A DNA stretch of 64,000 nucleotides from Sapria himalayana. Lineage: Eukaryota > Streptophyta > Magnoliopsida > Malpighiales > Rafflesiaceae. The stretch spans positions 2,969,022-3,033,021 of the forward strand of contig JAREIK010002450.1 of the NCBI GenBank assembly GCA_029783825.1, written 5' to 3'. The notes beneath the pieces were generated by a model. The model saw only the letters and a list, made by a program, of their open reading frames with translations, did not search any database and was not told where the DNA came from. This document shows, in pieces, positions 33,105 through 43,794 of the stretch; position 1 is the first letter of the stretch, and the number at the start of each line of letters is the position of its first letter. The position numbers were made by a program, and so were the translations under genes.

Positions 33105-35217
33105 ATGATAAATACACCTGACACGTATTTAAATTTGGAAAATAAAAATATTACACAGAAGTCTGAGGCTGCTGAAACTTTGGTTTCTCCAGTCGTCTCA
33201 ACCCAAAGTTCTAAAAAACAAAAAACTAGGAGGACTTCTGTAGTTTGGACTCATTTTAAAATTATAACACAAAAAAATGTTAGGGGTGAGGAACAAGAAA
33301 TGACATAGTGCAAATATTGTATGGGACTATTAACATGCAAAAGTTCATTTGGGATTGGGCACCTTAAGAGGCATGCCGAATTTGCACCAAAAAACATGGA
33401 CCCTTAGATCTTAGGCAAATCCAACTTGCCACTACATTTTTTGAGACTGGATCGAGTTCAGTCTCAAAGTCTACTCCCTTCGTATACTCCAACGAGTTGG
33501 GTAGGGACAGCATGGCCAGGCTCATCACATTGATTGGTCTTCCGATCAGATTTTTGGAAGATCTAAGGGTGGTGCGCATCATGCAGACTTATTTTCAGCC
33601 TTCTTATTGTAGGATTCCTAGGTCCACATCTATGAATGACATACTAAAGATATATAAGTTAGAAAAACAAAAAATAATTAAGGAATTTATGACATATAGT
33701 GGAGTGGTGTTCGTGACGTCCGATATATGGACAAGTCACGATGATTCTTCTTATGCATGTCTCACGAGTCACTATGTAGGTTCTAACTGGACAATCAATA
33801 AAAAAATTTTAGGATTCACTGAGATTCTTCATCTTCATGATAGCCCGGCCATTTTTGAGTGTATGATGAAAATCTTTAGGGAATATAAAATTCAAAATAA
33901 AATTTTTAGTGTCACATTCGATAACGTATCTTATAATGGAGTAGCGATCAATATGTTTGTTAGGAATATTAGAGACGCACCATTATGAGAGATCTTTCAT
34001 GTCAGATGCATGTGTCACGTGATTAACCTGATTGTTCAAGCGGGTATGAAGGTGTGTTCCCCCGTATTGGATAATATACGCAATGCATTAAAATATATTC
34101 GCACTCTTCGCAGACAACAAGAGTTCGGTAGTCTCTGTTTGTCTGCGAATCTTAAGAAGAAGAAATTCCAATCGGATGTGAGACATCGTTGGAATTACAC
34201 GTACCTGATGTTGGAATCATGTGTTGGATACGTGATATCCGACTACGTCAATAGTAAGAGTGACGAACTTATTATTGACGACACTGACTGGGCTTCAGGA
34301 ATTTCATAAATGAAATTCTTGAAGATATTTTATGACACGACGAACATGTGTTCGTCGGTTTATACGCCCACCACTTACATTGCACTCCGGTGCATATGCA
34401 ACATTAGTAGCATGTTTAGGAAGTATCGAGTTGACCCGACGCTTAGCCATATGGTTGCAGAGATGGAGACCAAGTACTTGAAGTACTGATCCACCGTTCC
34501 ATCTCTTTATTGTCTTGCTGTATGCATGGATCCTAGGGTTAAGGTGGAAGGGGTAGAAAATACCATGACTTTCATTTCCTCGTGCATGAACCTGAAAGAG
34601 CCACCTGAAGGATTCATTCACGAGAAGTTGACTGACCTGTTCACATACTACGATACTAGGTATGGTGGTGGTAGTAGTGAGACTGTGATTACAGACATTG
34701 ATACCTTGTTCAGAGATGATGATTTTTTCATTCAGCTAGCGAGGGGGAAACGTAGGGGTGGACCATCACATAGGAGCGAGCTGTCTCGGTACTTAGATAC
34801 CGATTACTGCTCAATCATATCACATTCTGATACTAAGAATCTTGATTTATTACAGTGGTGGAAATTATCTGAGTCCACCTTTCCCGTGCTATCTAGGATG
34901 ACACAGGATCTACTGACTCATTCGGTGTCGAGCGTAGAATCGAGTCTATTTTTTCTGTTGCAGTGAATGTGATTTCGGATAGGAGATCTTGATTAAGTCC
35001 AGATATAGTTGAGGGCTTGGCTTGTTTGAAGGATTGGGAGGAATCGAGGTTTATCATCCTTGATCGTGCTGGAGCTGGGACTGGGACAGGCACTGTAGTC
35101 GCATCCACATCCACTACGATGGCGGAGGAGTTGATTGCCGATGATGATGATCAATATGATACTGATCTTGATGTTGCGGTTGATGATTCTCATGATATGC
35201 CGATTGACGATTTATGA
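33105..35217 (+). pseudogene. hAT-Ac transposase, inactivated
   Basis: Cut-and-paste transposase of the Ac/hAT family. The N-terminal part (33105-33308) is followed by a BED zinc finger CKYC..HLKRH at about 33309-33377, with TAG in place of the Gln codon just before it (33306). A frameshift lies near 33385. The core (33497-34966) shows VTSDIWTSHDDSSY, TFDNVSYNGVAINMF and CMCHVINLIVQAG. In-frame stops lie near 33986, 34308 and 34487. The dimerisation block SELSRYLDTDYC, LQWWKLSESTFPVLS is followed by a one-base deletion near 34935 that moves the end (LSPDIVEGLACLKDWEE) to another frame. Length and order are normal for the family. Confidence 0.93.
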
Positions 35218-35597
35218 TGATCTGCTGTTTTTTGTTTTCGATATTTTTTTTATTGATTGTATTTGTACGCTTTGTTTGTACGTTGTGTTGAAACTGATAC
35301 TTGTTTTGTTCGGACCTTCGGTTTCAAATGGATGATTGATAATTTTTCATTTGTGTTGTTTAATTTTTTTTTAATTTTTATTTTTACTAACATAACGTAT
35401 TGATTCATTTTTTTTACGATTTAAATTTTATTTTAAAAATTAATAACTTTAATATATAATTAATAAATATAATAAAAGTTAAACTAATTAGAATTTGATA
35501 AAAAAAAAATTTCTTAACTTTGTTTTTTTATTTATTTTTTATTTTTAACATTTCTAAAAATATTTATTATTAATTTTAATACTGTACACTTAAGAAT

Positions 35598-35797
35598 TAC
35601 AATATATAAAATTTTTTAAAAAAAAATATTTCTGCCTCTGGGTCTTGAGTCTCGGGTTTGCCTCTACCATGGCTTGTATGGCCAGTTCGGGCCCGGCCCG
35701 GCACGGCCTGCCGTGCCTACGGGCCGTGCCGGGCCCGGTAGCACGAACGTGCCCTAAAAAAATGGCCCGGTCCGGCCCGGCCCGTTTGACACCTCTA
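35598..35797 (+). other. hAT right subterminal region
   Basis: GC-rich with ccggcccggcacgg, gccgtgccgggccc and ggcccggtccggcc words, mirroring the left end. In Ac-type elements, subterminal repeats are where transposase binds; that role here is inferred. Confidence 0.7.
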
Positions 35798-35805
35798 GAC
35801 GCAAC

Positions 35806-35935
35806 CATCCGATATGCCATGTGGCGTATTGGATACAAATTGATCAATGATACGCCACATGGCGTATCAGACACGTATCCGTGCAGTGTTCGTGTCGTGT
35901 CCACGTGTCCAGGTGTCGGACACGTTGACACGACT
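35806..35935 (-). mobile_element. TGTTGCACG-family hAT-like element, copy 2, right part
   Basis: The reverse complement of the left end of copy 1: two diverged versions of the G-box palindrome (ccatgtggcgtat at about 35818, gatacgccacatggcgtatc at 35849), then cgtgtccacgtgtccaggtgtcgg. CACGTG has become CACATG/CATGTG here, consistent with CpG decay. The outer terminus is degenerate. Confidence 0.75.
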
Positions 35936-36594
35936 GTAGGGTGTTCGATCAAAAATATAATAATAAAATAAAAGGAACATATAAAGTAAAAACTACAATA
36001 TATTTCATAAAATCACGTGATTATACATGTCACGTTCTCCAATCAAAAAATGCGAGTCAAATATTTTATTAAAGAAAAGGAACTTACAAATAAAATCACG
36101 CATATTCACGTGCTCCAATAAAAAAGAGTAATTCAGACAATTCATAAAAAAATAATTTCATAAAATCAATAAAAATATATGAAATAATAATATATTTGAA
36201 TATATGTCAGATAAATTTCGTACATAATATATGTATTACGTGATTATATATCAATTTTTTTTGTGCTGAATTACTGTTATAAAATAAGATAATTGAAAGG
36301 AAAAATAAATATCTGATTGAGATAACTTGAATAATCCTATTTGGGAGGAGTGTTCAAAAATATTTTGGAAAGATGTAATTCTAACAACAAATTTTTTGAT
36401 CAATTGGATGTCTTATTTTATCATTTCTCAATATGTTTCCTTTTAGATCATATATTTTGGATAGATTATTTAACTTACTTAGAGTTTTTGGAAATACTTA
36501 TTTACTTATGATTTTTTCCAATGACAGAATAATTTATCCTTAGTGACTTGAGGTGTGTCTTCCTTGATCATTTTATTACCCAAAGTGAATATTA
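35936..36594. other. AT-rich flank of copia relic
   Basis: No recognisable domain. The last part (about 36300-36594) runs into the copia relic that continues at 39437 after the hAT insertion. Confidence 0.35.
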
Positions 36595-36602
36595 GTATTT
36601 TC

Positions 36603-39428
36603 TAGAGGTGTCAAATGGGTCGGCCCGGCCCGATCTGATGCACGGCACGGTTCGGCTGTGCCTGGCCCGACATGACACGAGAATGACTTGTGCCCATGCT
36701 CTTGCCGGGCTTGTTCACGGCACTTTACATGCCATGCCATGCCGAGGCCAATTAGCCCTCATGTTGGGCCAGGCACGGCCTTGTACCGAGGCACGTGGGC
36801 ACGGTTACTTGGCACGAGCCAAGAATGGCCTTGAGTCCCTGATAGATCTGAAAATTATGTCGTGGCGTCGGTCCCCAAAGCGGACCTGTGGTTTTTTTAC
36901 CTGAGTCCAAGTCCACCCTTCCAACCGCCCAACGATAAATTTTTTTTTAAAAAATTGAATGTAAGTTGTTGAATCTCACCTCCAACAGCTATGGGGCAGA
37001 ATTCGATGGCCCAGATGATTCTGCCCCAAATTAATCATTAAAAATTAAAAAAAAATCAAAGTAAAACTTTTAATTTTTTTTTATTAATTTATAAAACTCC
37101 AATCTCTCTAAGAATTATATTTTTTAAAAACACTCTCAATTCTCATTCTCTCTCTCTCTCATAAATTTCTCACTCGGGAATTAGAATTTTAACTCGATTT
37201 TTTTGGGACTCGCAATACTGGCTCGATTTTGGTTGGTGTTTGGACTTAAGATTTGTGGTACACGTGCTTTACGTTGTTTTACGAGTATTTTATTTTTTTT
37301 TAAATAGTTAACTGTTAACTTAATTTAAAAAAATATTAGTATTTATTAGTCTTTCACTTTCCCTCTCTACTCTATCCTCTTGTCTAAAAAATAATAAATA
37401 TTAATTAAATAATGAAAATAAAATTAATTTAAATTTAGAAAATAAAAATCTTATGCAAAGGTCCGAGACTATCGAAATTTTAGTTTTTCCGATTACCTCG
37501 ACTCAAATAACCAAAAAAATAAAAAAAATTAGGACTTCTTGTGTATGGACTTACTTTAATATAATAAAATAAAAAAAATTTAGGAGTACCGTTAAAGAAT
37601 GAACATAGTGCAAATATTGTAAGAAAATTTTAAGTTGTAAGAGTTCAGGTGGGACTAGGCATCTTAAGAGGCATGCCAAATAATGTATCAAAAAATATGA
37701 TGCATTAGATCATAGGCAAATCCTACTCAACAGTGGGTTTTTTGAGGTTGGATCTAATTCAGTCTCAAAGTTTATTCCCTTCATATATTGCAATGAGTTG
37801 GGAAGGGAGGGCATGACCAAATTGATCACCACGATAAGTCTTTCGATTAGATTTTCAGAGGATCCAAGGGTAGGTAGTACATGCATTCATTTTTTCAGCT
37901 TGTATCTCGAAGGTTTCTTAGGTTTATATTTAGGAACGACATATTAAAATATTATAAGTTCAAAAAATAAAAAATAATTAATGAATTTATGGATTATAGT
38001 GGAGTGATACCCGTGGTGTGGGATATCTAAATTAGTTATGATGATGCATCTTATGCATGTCTCACCCCTCACTATGTAGATTCAAAATAGATTAAATAAA
38101 AATTATAGGATTCTCTGAGATTCTTCATCCTCATGATGATCCAGTTATTTTTGAGTGTTTGATGAAGATCTTTAAAGAATATAAAATTTAAAATAAAATT
38201 TTTAGTATCATATTCGATAACGCATCTAATAATGAAGTAGTGATTAATATATTTGTTAAGAATATTAGATACAAATCATTAGGTGAGAATTTTTATGTTA
38301 GATATATGTGTCATGTGATTAACCTGATTGTACAAGAGAGATAAATGTGTGTATATTCACCTTAGAAAATATACGTAACTTACTGCACGCTTTGCAGACA
38401 ACATGAGTTCGGTAGTCTCTATTTGTATGCTCAATTCTATCACATAAAGATACTAATAATCTTGATATATTATAGTGGTGGAAATCATATGAGTCCATCT
38501 TTCCTATACTATCTAAGATGAGACGAGATCTACTGATTCCTTCGGTGTCAAGTGTAGTATCAAAGTCTTTTTTTTGTAGTGAATGTGATTTCGGATATGA
38601 GATCGAGATTACATCCAGATTTTGTTGAAGCTTTAGTATGCATGAATGATTGAGAAGATTCAAGCTTTGACATCCAGGATCATACTGGGACTACAGTAAA
38701 AGTGAATGATTTAATTACTGATGATGATCCATATGATAGTGATTTTGATATTGATGATGATAATGATAATGATATGACGGTGGATGATTGATGATGTTGC
38801 CACTTGACACCTGACAGTTGATGATTTCCGAATTATGACACTTATGTTATATTTATGTATGATTCTTATTTTTAATTTCAATACACTCAAAAATTTAATT
38901 ACTTTGTATTTATCATTTTGTTTGGTTTGACTTTGTCATTTGTATTTCAGTTTCAGACTTGCTGTTTTTATTTAATTTTTGGCCGTGAATGATGCTTGAA
39001 ACTTAAATATTTATTTTTTTTTATTTTAATTTTGCATTCAATTTAAAATTTTATTTACATTTAAGTTTTAATATTTTATTAATTCATATCTAAATTTAAA
39101 TTCTAATTATTAAAAAGTAAAAATTATTAATATTAAAAAAAACTTTAAAATTATTAAAAATTTACAATTTATAATTTATAATTTAAAAATTTTTAAACAT
39201 AAACTAAATAGTTATTACATAAAAAAATGACAATTAAAAAAAATTATTTAATTTTAAAAATCTGCACGTACGGGCCCGTTCTGGCATGATAATTTAATTG
39301 GCCGGGCCAATGTACTGTGCCGGGCCTGGCCTAAAGAAACCATGCTGGGCCATGCATGGTAGCCTAATTGGGCTGCCTAAAACTTGGCCGGCTTGGCCCG
39401 GCCTAGTCCAGACTATTTGACACCTCTA
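36603..39428 (+). mobile_element. hAT-Ac element, 2826 bp, internally deleted
   Basis: Termini are TAGAGGTGTCAAA and TTTGACACCTCTA, with a perfect duplication GTATTTTC (36595-36602, 39429-39436). Transposase remnants run from about 37440 to 38790. Relative to the copy at 32085, about 670 bases are missing at about 38425, where FGSLCL.. jumps to the dimerisation block (NLDIL, WWKSYESIFPILS). It lacks the 21-bp minisatellite. It carries the same TAG before the BED finger (acatagtgcaaatattgt) as the 32085 copy, plus many other stops. Confidence 0.93.
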
Positions 39429-39436
39429 GTATTTTC

Positions 39437-41210
39437 ACTAAAGATTAGTAGAAGTTTAGTGAGTGTTGACGTCATATTTTTTAAATAAGTCATTTTTAAT
39501 TGAGTCTAAGAAGAGTAAGAGTTTAAAAGATACATCTAAACTTTTTTTTTTTTCTTACTCTTTAGTAGTTCTACTTAGATCTTCAGTTAATAGAGTGGAT
39601 CACATGTTTATTACATGTGAATTCGTTGATTCATATTATGATGACATTTTTATTGAGTTAAATGTGTACAAATAAATACATATCATATTGTCTTTAGAGA
39701 ATATTTTTATTATGTGAAATCTTTTTTGAGTTTGAAGGATATAATAATTCACGAGTCAACTCTAGTTTAGGTTCATGATGAGTTAAAAATTATGAAACTT
39801 GAACACCTAATACTTAGGGTTTATATACTAGGAGTAAATAACATATACAATATGCTCAAATAAGATATGAATTTATTGAGTAACTAGATGATTCTGTAAT
39901 TAATCTTTCTAGTCTTGACGTTCTTATCATTCTTTGGCAGGACCAAATAAGTTATACTCATCACTCACTATCATATATATTGTCTATAACAGTCTTCTTC
40001 CTTTATTTTTTTATTATTTTTCATGATGATGCTAATATATATGTATTTCTATGAGATATTATCTCATTCTAGATGTTGCCAAATAATGTTAAATGAGATA
40101 TAGATATTTTTTACTTAAATGAGATTTGAAAAGTAGTATCATGAACTATAAAAAAATTTATTGTTGGTTGCATGTGAGTTTTTATTTTGAAGATAAGTTA
40201 ACATAGGAAGATAAATCTTTTTAAGGCGACATTTGCAGTGAGGAGGTTTACTAAGACAAGTCTATACTAATTAAATTTTTTGTGTGTGTAGATGATATTC
40301 TAATTTGAGAAGATGATAAGTTATAAATTACCCAACCCAAAGAATACATTCATTTCTAGTTTTAAATTAAGAATCTTGAGAGACTCAAATATTTTTTATT
40401 ATAGAAGTAGTTTATTTTATGAGAGGAATTATTTTTTTACATATAAGATAACAATTGATACTCTTATAAGTTAGCATCTTATGTTGTGATTCAACTAATA
40501 AATTTTTGATATAAATATGAATTTATTATATGATATAACTTTTCTGCTTGATTCTATTATTTATAGATGATTTATAGGAAATATTAACTATCTAATTATT
40601 ATCAGATCAGATTTAGTCTATATAGTTAGTATAATTAATTATTTTTGAGATTCTCTTTGTTAGGATCTCTCAAATATAGTTTTTTGCATATTAAGCTATG
40701 AGAATAAGTCTTAAAGACTTGATATTTCCTTCAATGTCTATAAAAACTTGTAATTAGTCGAGTTTTTATATTTTAGTTGAGCTATAGCATGTACTGAGAG
40801 GAGGTGTTCGTTAGATATATATTTTTCTTAGAGACAATTTTTTAGAAAAAAAAGAGGCAAATTATTATTTTAAGATTTTATATATAGATAGAGTTAAAAA
40901 TGATAATGATTATTATTTACATGATATTTTAGATCTGATATCTATTTGCGAAGATCGGATATTATTGTTTTTTTTTTTACTATTTTTTATTGTAACAATC
41001 AGACAATAAGATATATAACATATATTTTGATGTTTCAAGAGTGGAAAAAATGCATAAGCTTCAATTGTTTTTTTTTCTTAATGAGAAGATATAAGATGGA
41101 TTATTATTACAATCTATATTTAGTCAGTAGAATAGCCAGTGAATATCATCATTTAAGCCTTGAAAAGGCTATAACTTACATTTTTTCCTCCGAGACATTA
41201 TAGGGTTGAT
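39437..41210 (+). mobile_element. Ty1/copia relic, plus strand (RT, RNase H)
   Basis: The plus strand gives RT remnants near 40270-40430 (VDDILI.EDDKL, then KEYIHF, then LERLKYFL) and RNase H remnants from 40570 (NYLIIIRSDLVYIVSIINYF). It is the same family as 43476-43794 plus 49888-51570: both share the stretch around agatgat..cttctgat/cttatcattctttgg and aagttatactc. Stops are dense. A hAT element inserted at 36603-39428 splits its left side. Confidence 0.7.
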
Positions 41211-42480
41211 TTACTTTGTTGTGCATGTGATTGTCTCAGCTAAATGTTAATGTTCATGGAATGTATAAATTATAGATTAAATAGTTGATAAAATATGTGA
41301 CTTTATTGGTCACTCTTCTCATACTCTTCACCTAGTCACTAACAATAATTCATGTAGGTAATGAGGATGATGTCTAACATATTCTCCTCACTAAAGGCAC
41401 ACACTGTCACTTGTTCCATTGAATGCCTTAAACCTAAATTTTTATCCACATGTCTTCGTCTTTCTAAGAATCATACAATGCCTTTGCGTAGCCAAATAAT
41501 TAAATAATATTTAGAAAGTTTCATTGGTCATCTAGCTTAGTTCATACAATGAATATCAAGTGTATATGCTTCTTATTCACATTATTGCATGTGAAGAGTT
41601 ACCTACACATGTTTTATTATAGTCTGTCACTTTTCTAAGAGTTATACATGTGTATTTTTAGTTTTTATTACCATCCTAAGAAATACATATGGGCATGATT
41701 ACTAGATATTGTGAGTGTAGGAGGTAATTAAAAGATAATCATGACACAATTCATATGATGAATTACTTTAGGTAAGCTTTGTATATTTTGGCAAAAGCAA
41801 AAATATTTGATATTTCCCTAAGATATCAATAAAATCTATATTGTAATTTCACAAAATTCATTATTTTATATTTAAACAAGCATCATACATAATTCATAAA
41901 TTAATCCTAGACAAAGATTTGGCCTGGTATTGTGAAAGAGTTAAAATAAAGAATTGGATACAATATTGTTCACAAATATAAATAAGTGAATGTGGGAACT
42001 ACTAGAAATCCTCTTCTTTGCAAGTTAATTTTGTTGATAGAGATTTCTTAGGAGTTTATTGTTTGCTTCAATTTTGGGTGATGCTTTCTGTCGTTGATTT
42101 ACTTTGTCAGAGTAATATTGGCATAATCACCTTTTGCTTTCTCCTTGTATTTTGTTCTGTTCTCTATCAGGAATCTATTGTGTCTCTGATTTCTTCTATT
42201 CGATTCTTCACCAACTCCTTTATTGTCTTTTTTCATACCTTTTATATCGTTGTTTTTTGAATATACTGAAAATTAATGTCTATCGAAAGGCTAAATGTTT
42301 CTGTTACTCCATGTCGCAACTTCATGTTTCTGTTTTGCAAGTGGAAAAGGTTGTTAGGACTTCACTAGTGCTTGTGGTTTTACTTGGCATCGTGACTAAT
42401 AGATATTGTCACGACATGTAAATGTTACGATTAAGAAATAAGTTGTAACTCATTTTGTTTTAAGTCTTCAAAAGATGTAT
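41211..42480. other. Unassigned stretch, possibly LTR
   Basis: It follows the 3' end of one copia relic and precedes the next, so LTR sequence is likely, but no terminal TG..CA pair or repeat of it was found. 42018-42421 is unusually open in two + frames (80 and 95 codons, rich in F, V, L, S) without any domain I know. It is T-rich, which alone favours such frames. Confidence 0.35.
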
Positions 42481-43794
42481 TTTTGTTGAAAACTCTAATA
42501 TCTAAATAGAATATAAATATTTTTTACTAGAGATTAGTAGGATTTTAGTTATTGTGAATGATATTTTTTTGATGTTGATTAATTTTTTAATAAGCCTATA
42601 AAAAGTATATATTTATGTATAATATAATATTACACCAAATCCATTACTATTCTTCTCTTACTTGTACGGGTATCAATTAAACTATGCTAGGTTCACATGA
42701 GTCGTGACTCATTTTTTAGGCTCATCTAGGCCACTATGCTGTGTTCGACATGATATGGTTTTTAGCACGGGTCATATTTTTCTGGCTTAACTCTAAAAAT
42801 GGGCAGTCCTGGTCATGTTTGGTCATGCCAGGCTAGATCAAGCTTGGCTAGGCTAGTTTGGGTCATGTCTTGACTACATTAGTTTCGCCAGCTTGGTAGA
42901 AATAAGCCGCATGGGCTGTCATGCCAGCCTATGCTTTGCATCTTGATCTTCTCTTCTGGCATGTGGACCAAGAACCTTGGTCTGACATGGCCTGAGCAAT
43001 GCCGTGGGCTAACATGAGATTGGTCCAGATATGACTTTGAACTAGTTGTGTCATGTAAGGCAAGACATTTTTGTGTCATGCATTGTATAATGCTCGGGCT
43101 GCATGACTCAAATTTAGATGTGTCAAATGAGCTGGGCAGCCCGGGCATGGCCTGGTTCAGCCTTGCCTTGTGTCGGGTCCAACACGGCCCACGTGCTTGG
43201 CTTGACGGCATGGTAAACTGTTTTGGGGACATAGTTGGATTTTTTTTTTAATTTAGTTGGAAAACTCGGATACGGCCTGGCCTGATCTGGCAATTCTAGG
43301 TATGATCCTGCTTGAATCGGGTTTGAGGGCCATATCAGGCCGACAGTTCACAAGTTGTGCCGTGCTGTGCTTGGTACGATATGGTTACTGTACTAGGCAG
43401 TGCCGGACACGACATGGTGACATGATTGGGCCACCAAATAAGGGCCAGCCTAACCTGACCCATTTGACATCTTTATTTAGATTGATATCTATATTTATCT
43501 ATAGATATGCTCAAATCACTAGTTAGTAGAAAGTCATCTATTGACTACATCTGAGCATTTTAATACTCAGTATGATGTTATAACAAATTTATATCATATT
43601 GAGTTAGGAGAAAATAAGATTTTTTGAGTGGATAGATATATTGATGCTTAGATGATGAAGTAATCCATGAGTTTTCACCAGTACAGACTCATATTAAGTG
43701 GAAAATTAGGAGATTTGATTACTCTTAATTTATAGTTTATACCAGGAGAGAGAGACATACACAATCTTTTTAGACTATTGTCGAGTCTACCGAA
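42481..43794 (+). mobile_element. Ty1/copia relic, left part, with nested hAT-like MITE
   Basis: ttttactagagattagtagga at 42523 matches 39434-39455 of the sister relic. 43620-43794 matches 39760-39880 (gactcatattaa.tggaaaatta, then tataccaggag, then acatacacaat). The relic is interrupted by the element at 42665-43475 and continues after the hAT pair at 49888. Confidence 0.6.
42665..43475. mobile_element. hAT-Ac-related non-autonomous element, decayed
   Basis: It starts tacgggtatcaatt and ends catttgacatcttta, both degenerate forms of the TAGAGGTGTCAA terminus. The interior is rich in ggcatggcctgg, gccaggcta and cacggccc words. The 8-bp flanks (cttacttg, tttagatt) do not match, so either the ends are slightly misplaced or the duplication has decayed. 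It encodes no transposase. Confidence 0.6.

Larger units (their letters stand above)
32085..35797 (+). mobile_element. hAT-Ac element, 3713 bp, full-length but defective
   Basis: Terminal inverted repeats are TAGAGGTGTCAA and TTTGACACCTCTA, with a perfect 8-bp target duplication GACGCAAC, diagnostic of hAT. GGCCCGGCACGG-type subterminal regions lie at both ends, and the left one is expanded into a 13-unit minisatellite. A transposase gene with a BED finger, an RNase-H-like core and a C-terminal dimerisation block lies between, carrying several stops and at least two frameshifts. It is nested inside a TGTTGCACG-family element, so it is the younger of the two. Confidence 0.95.
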
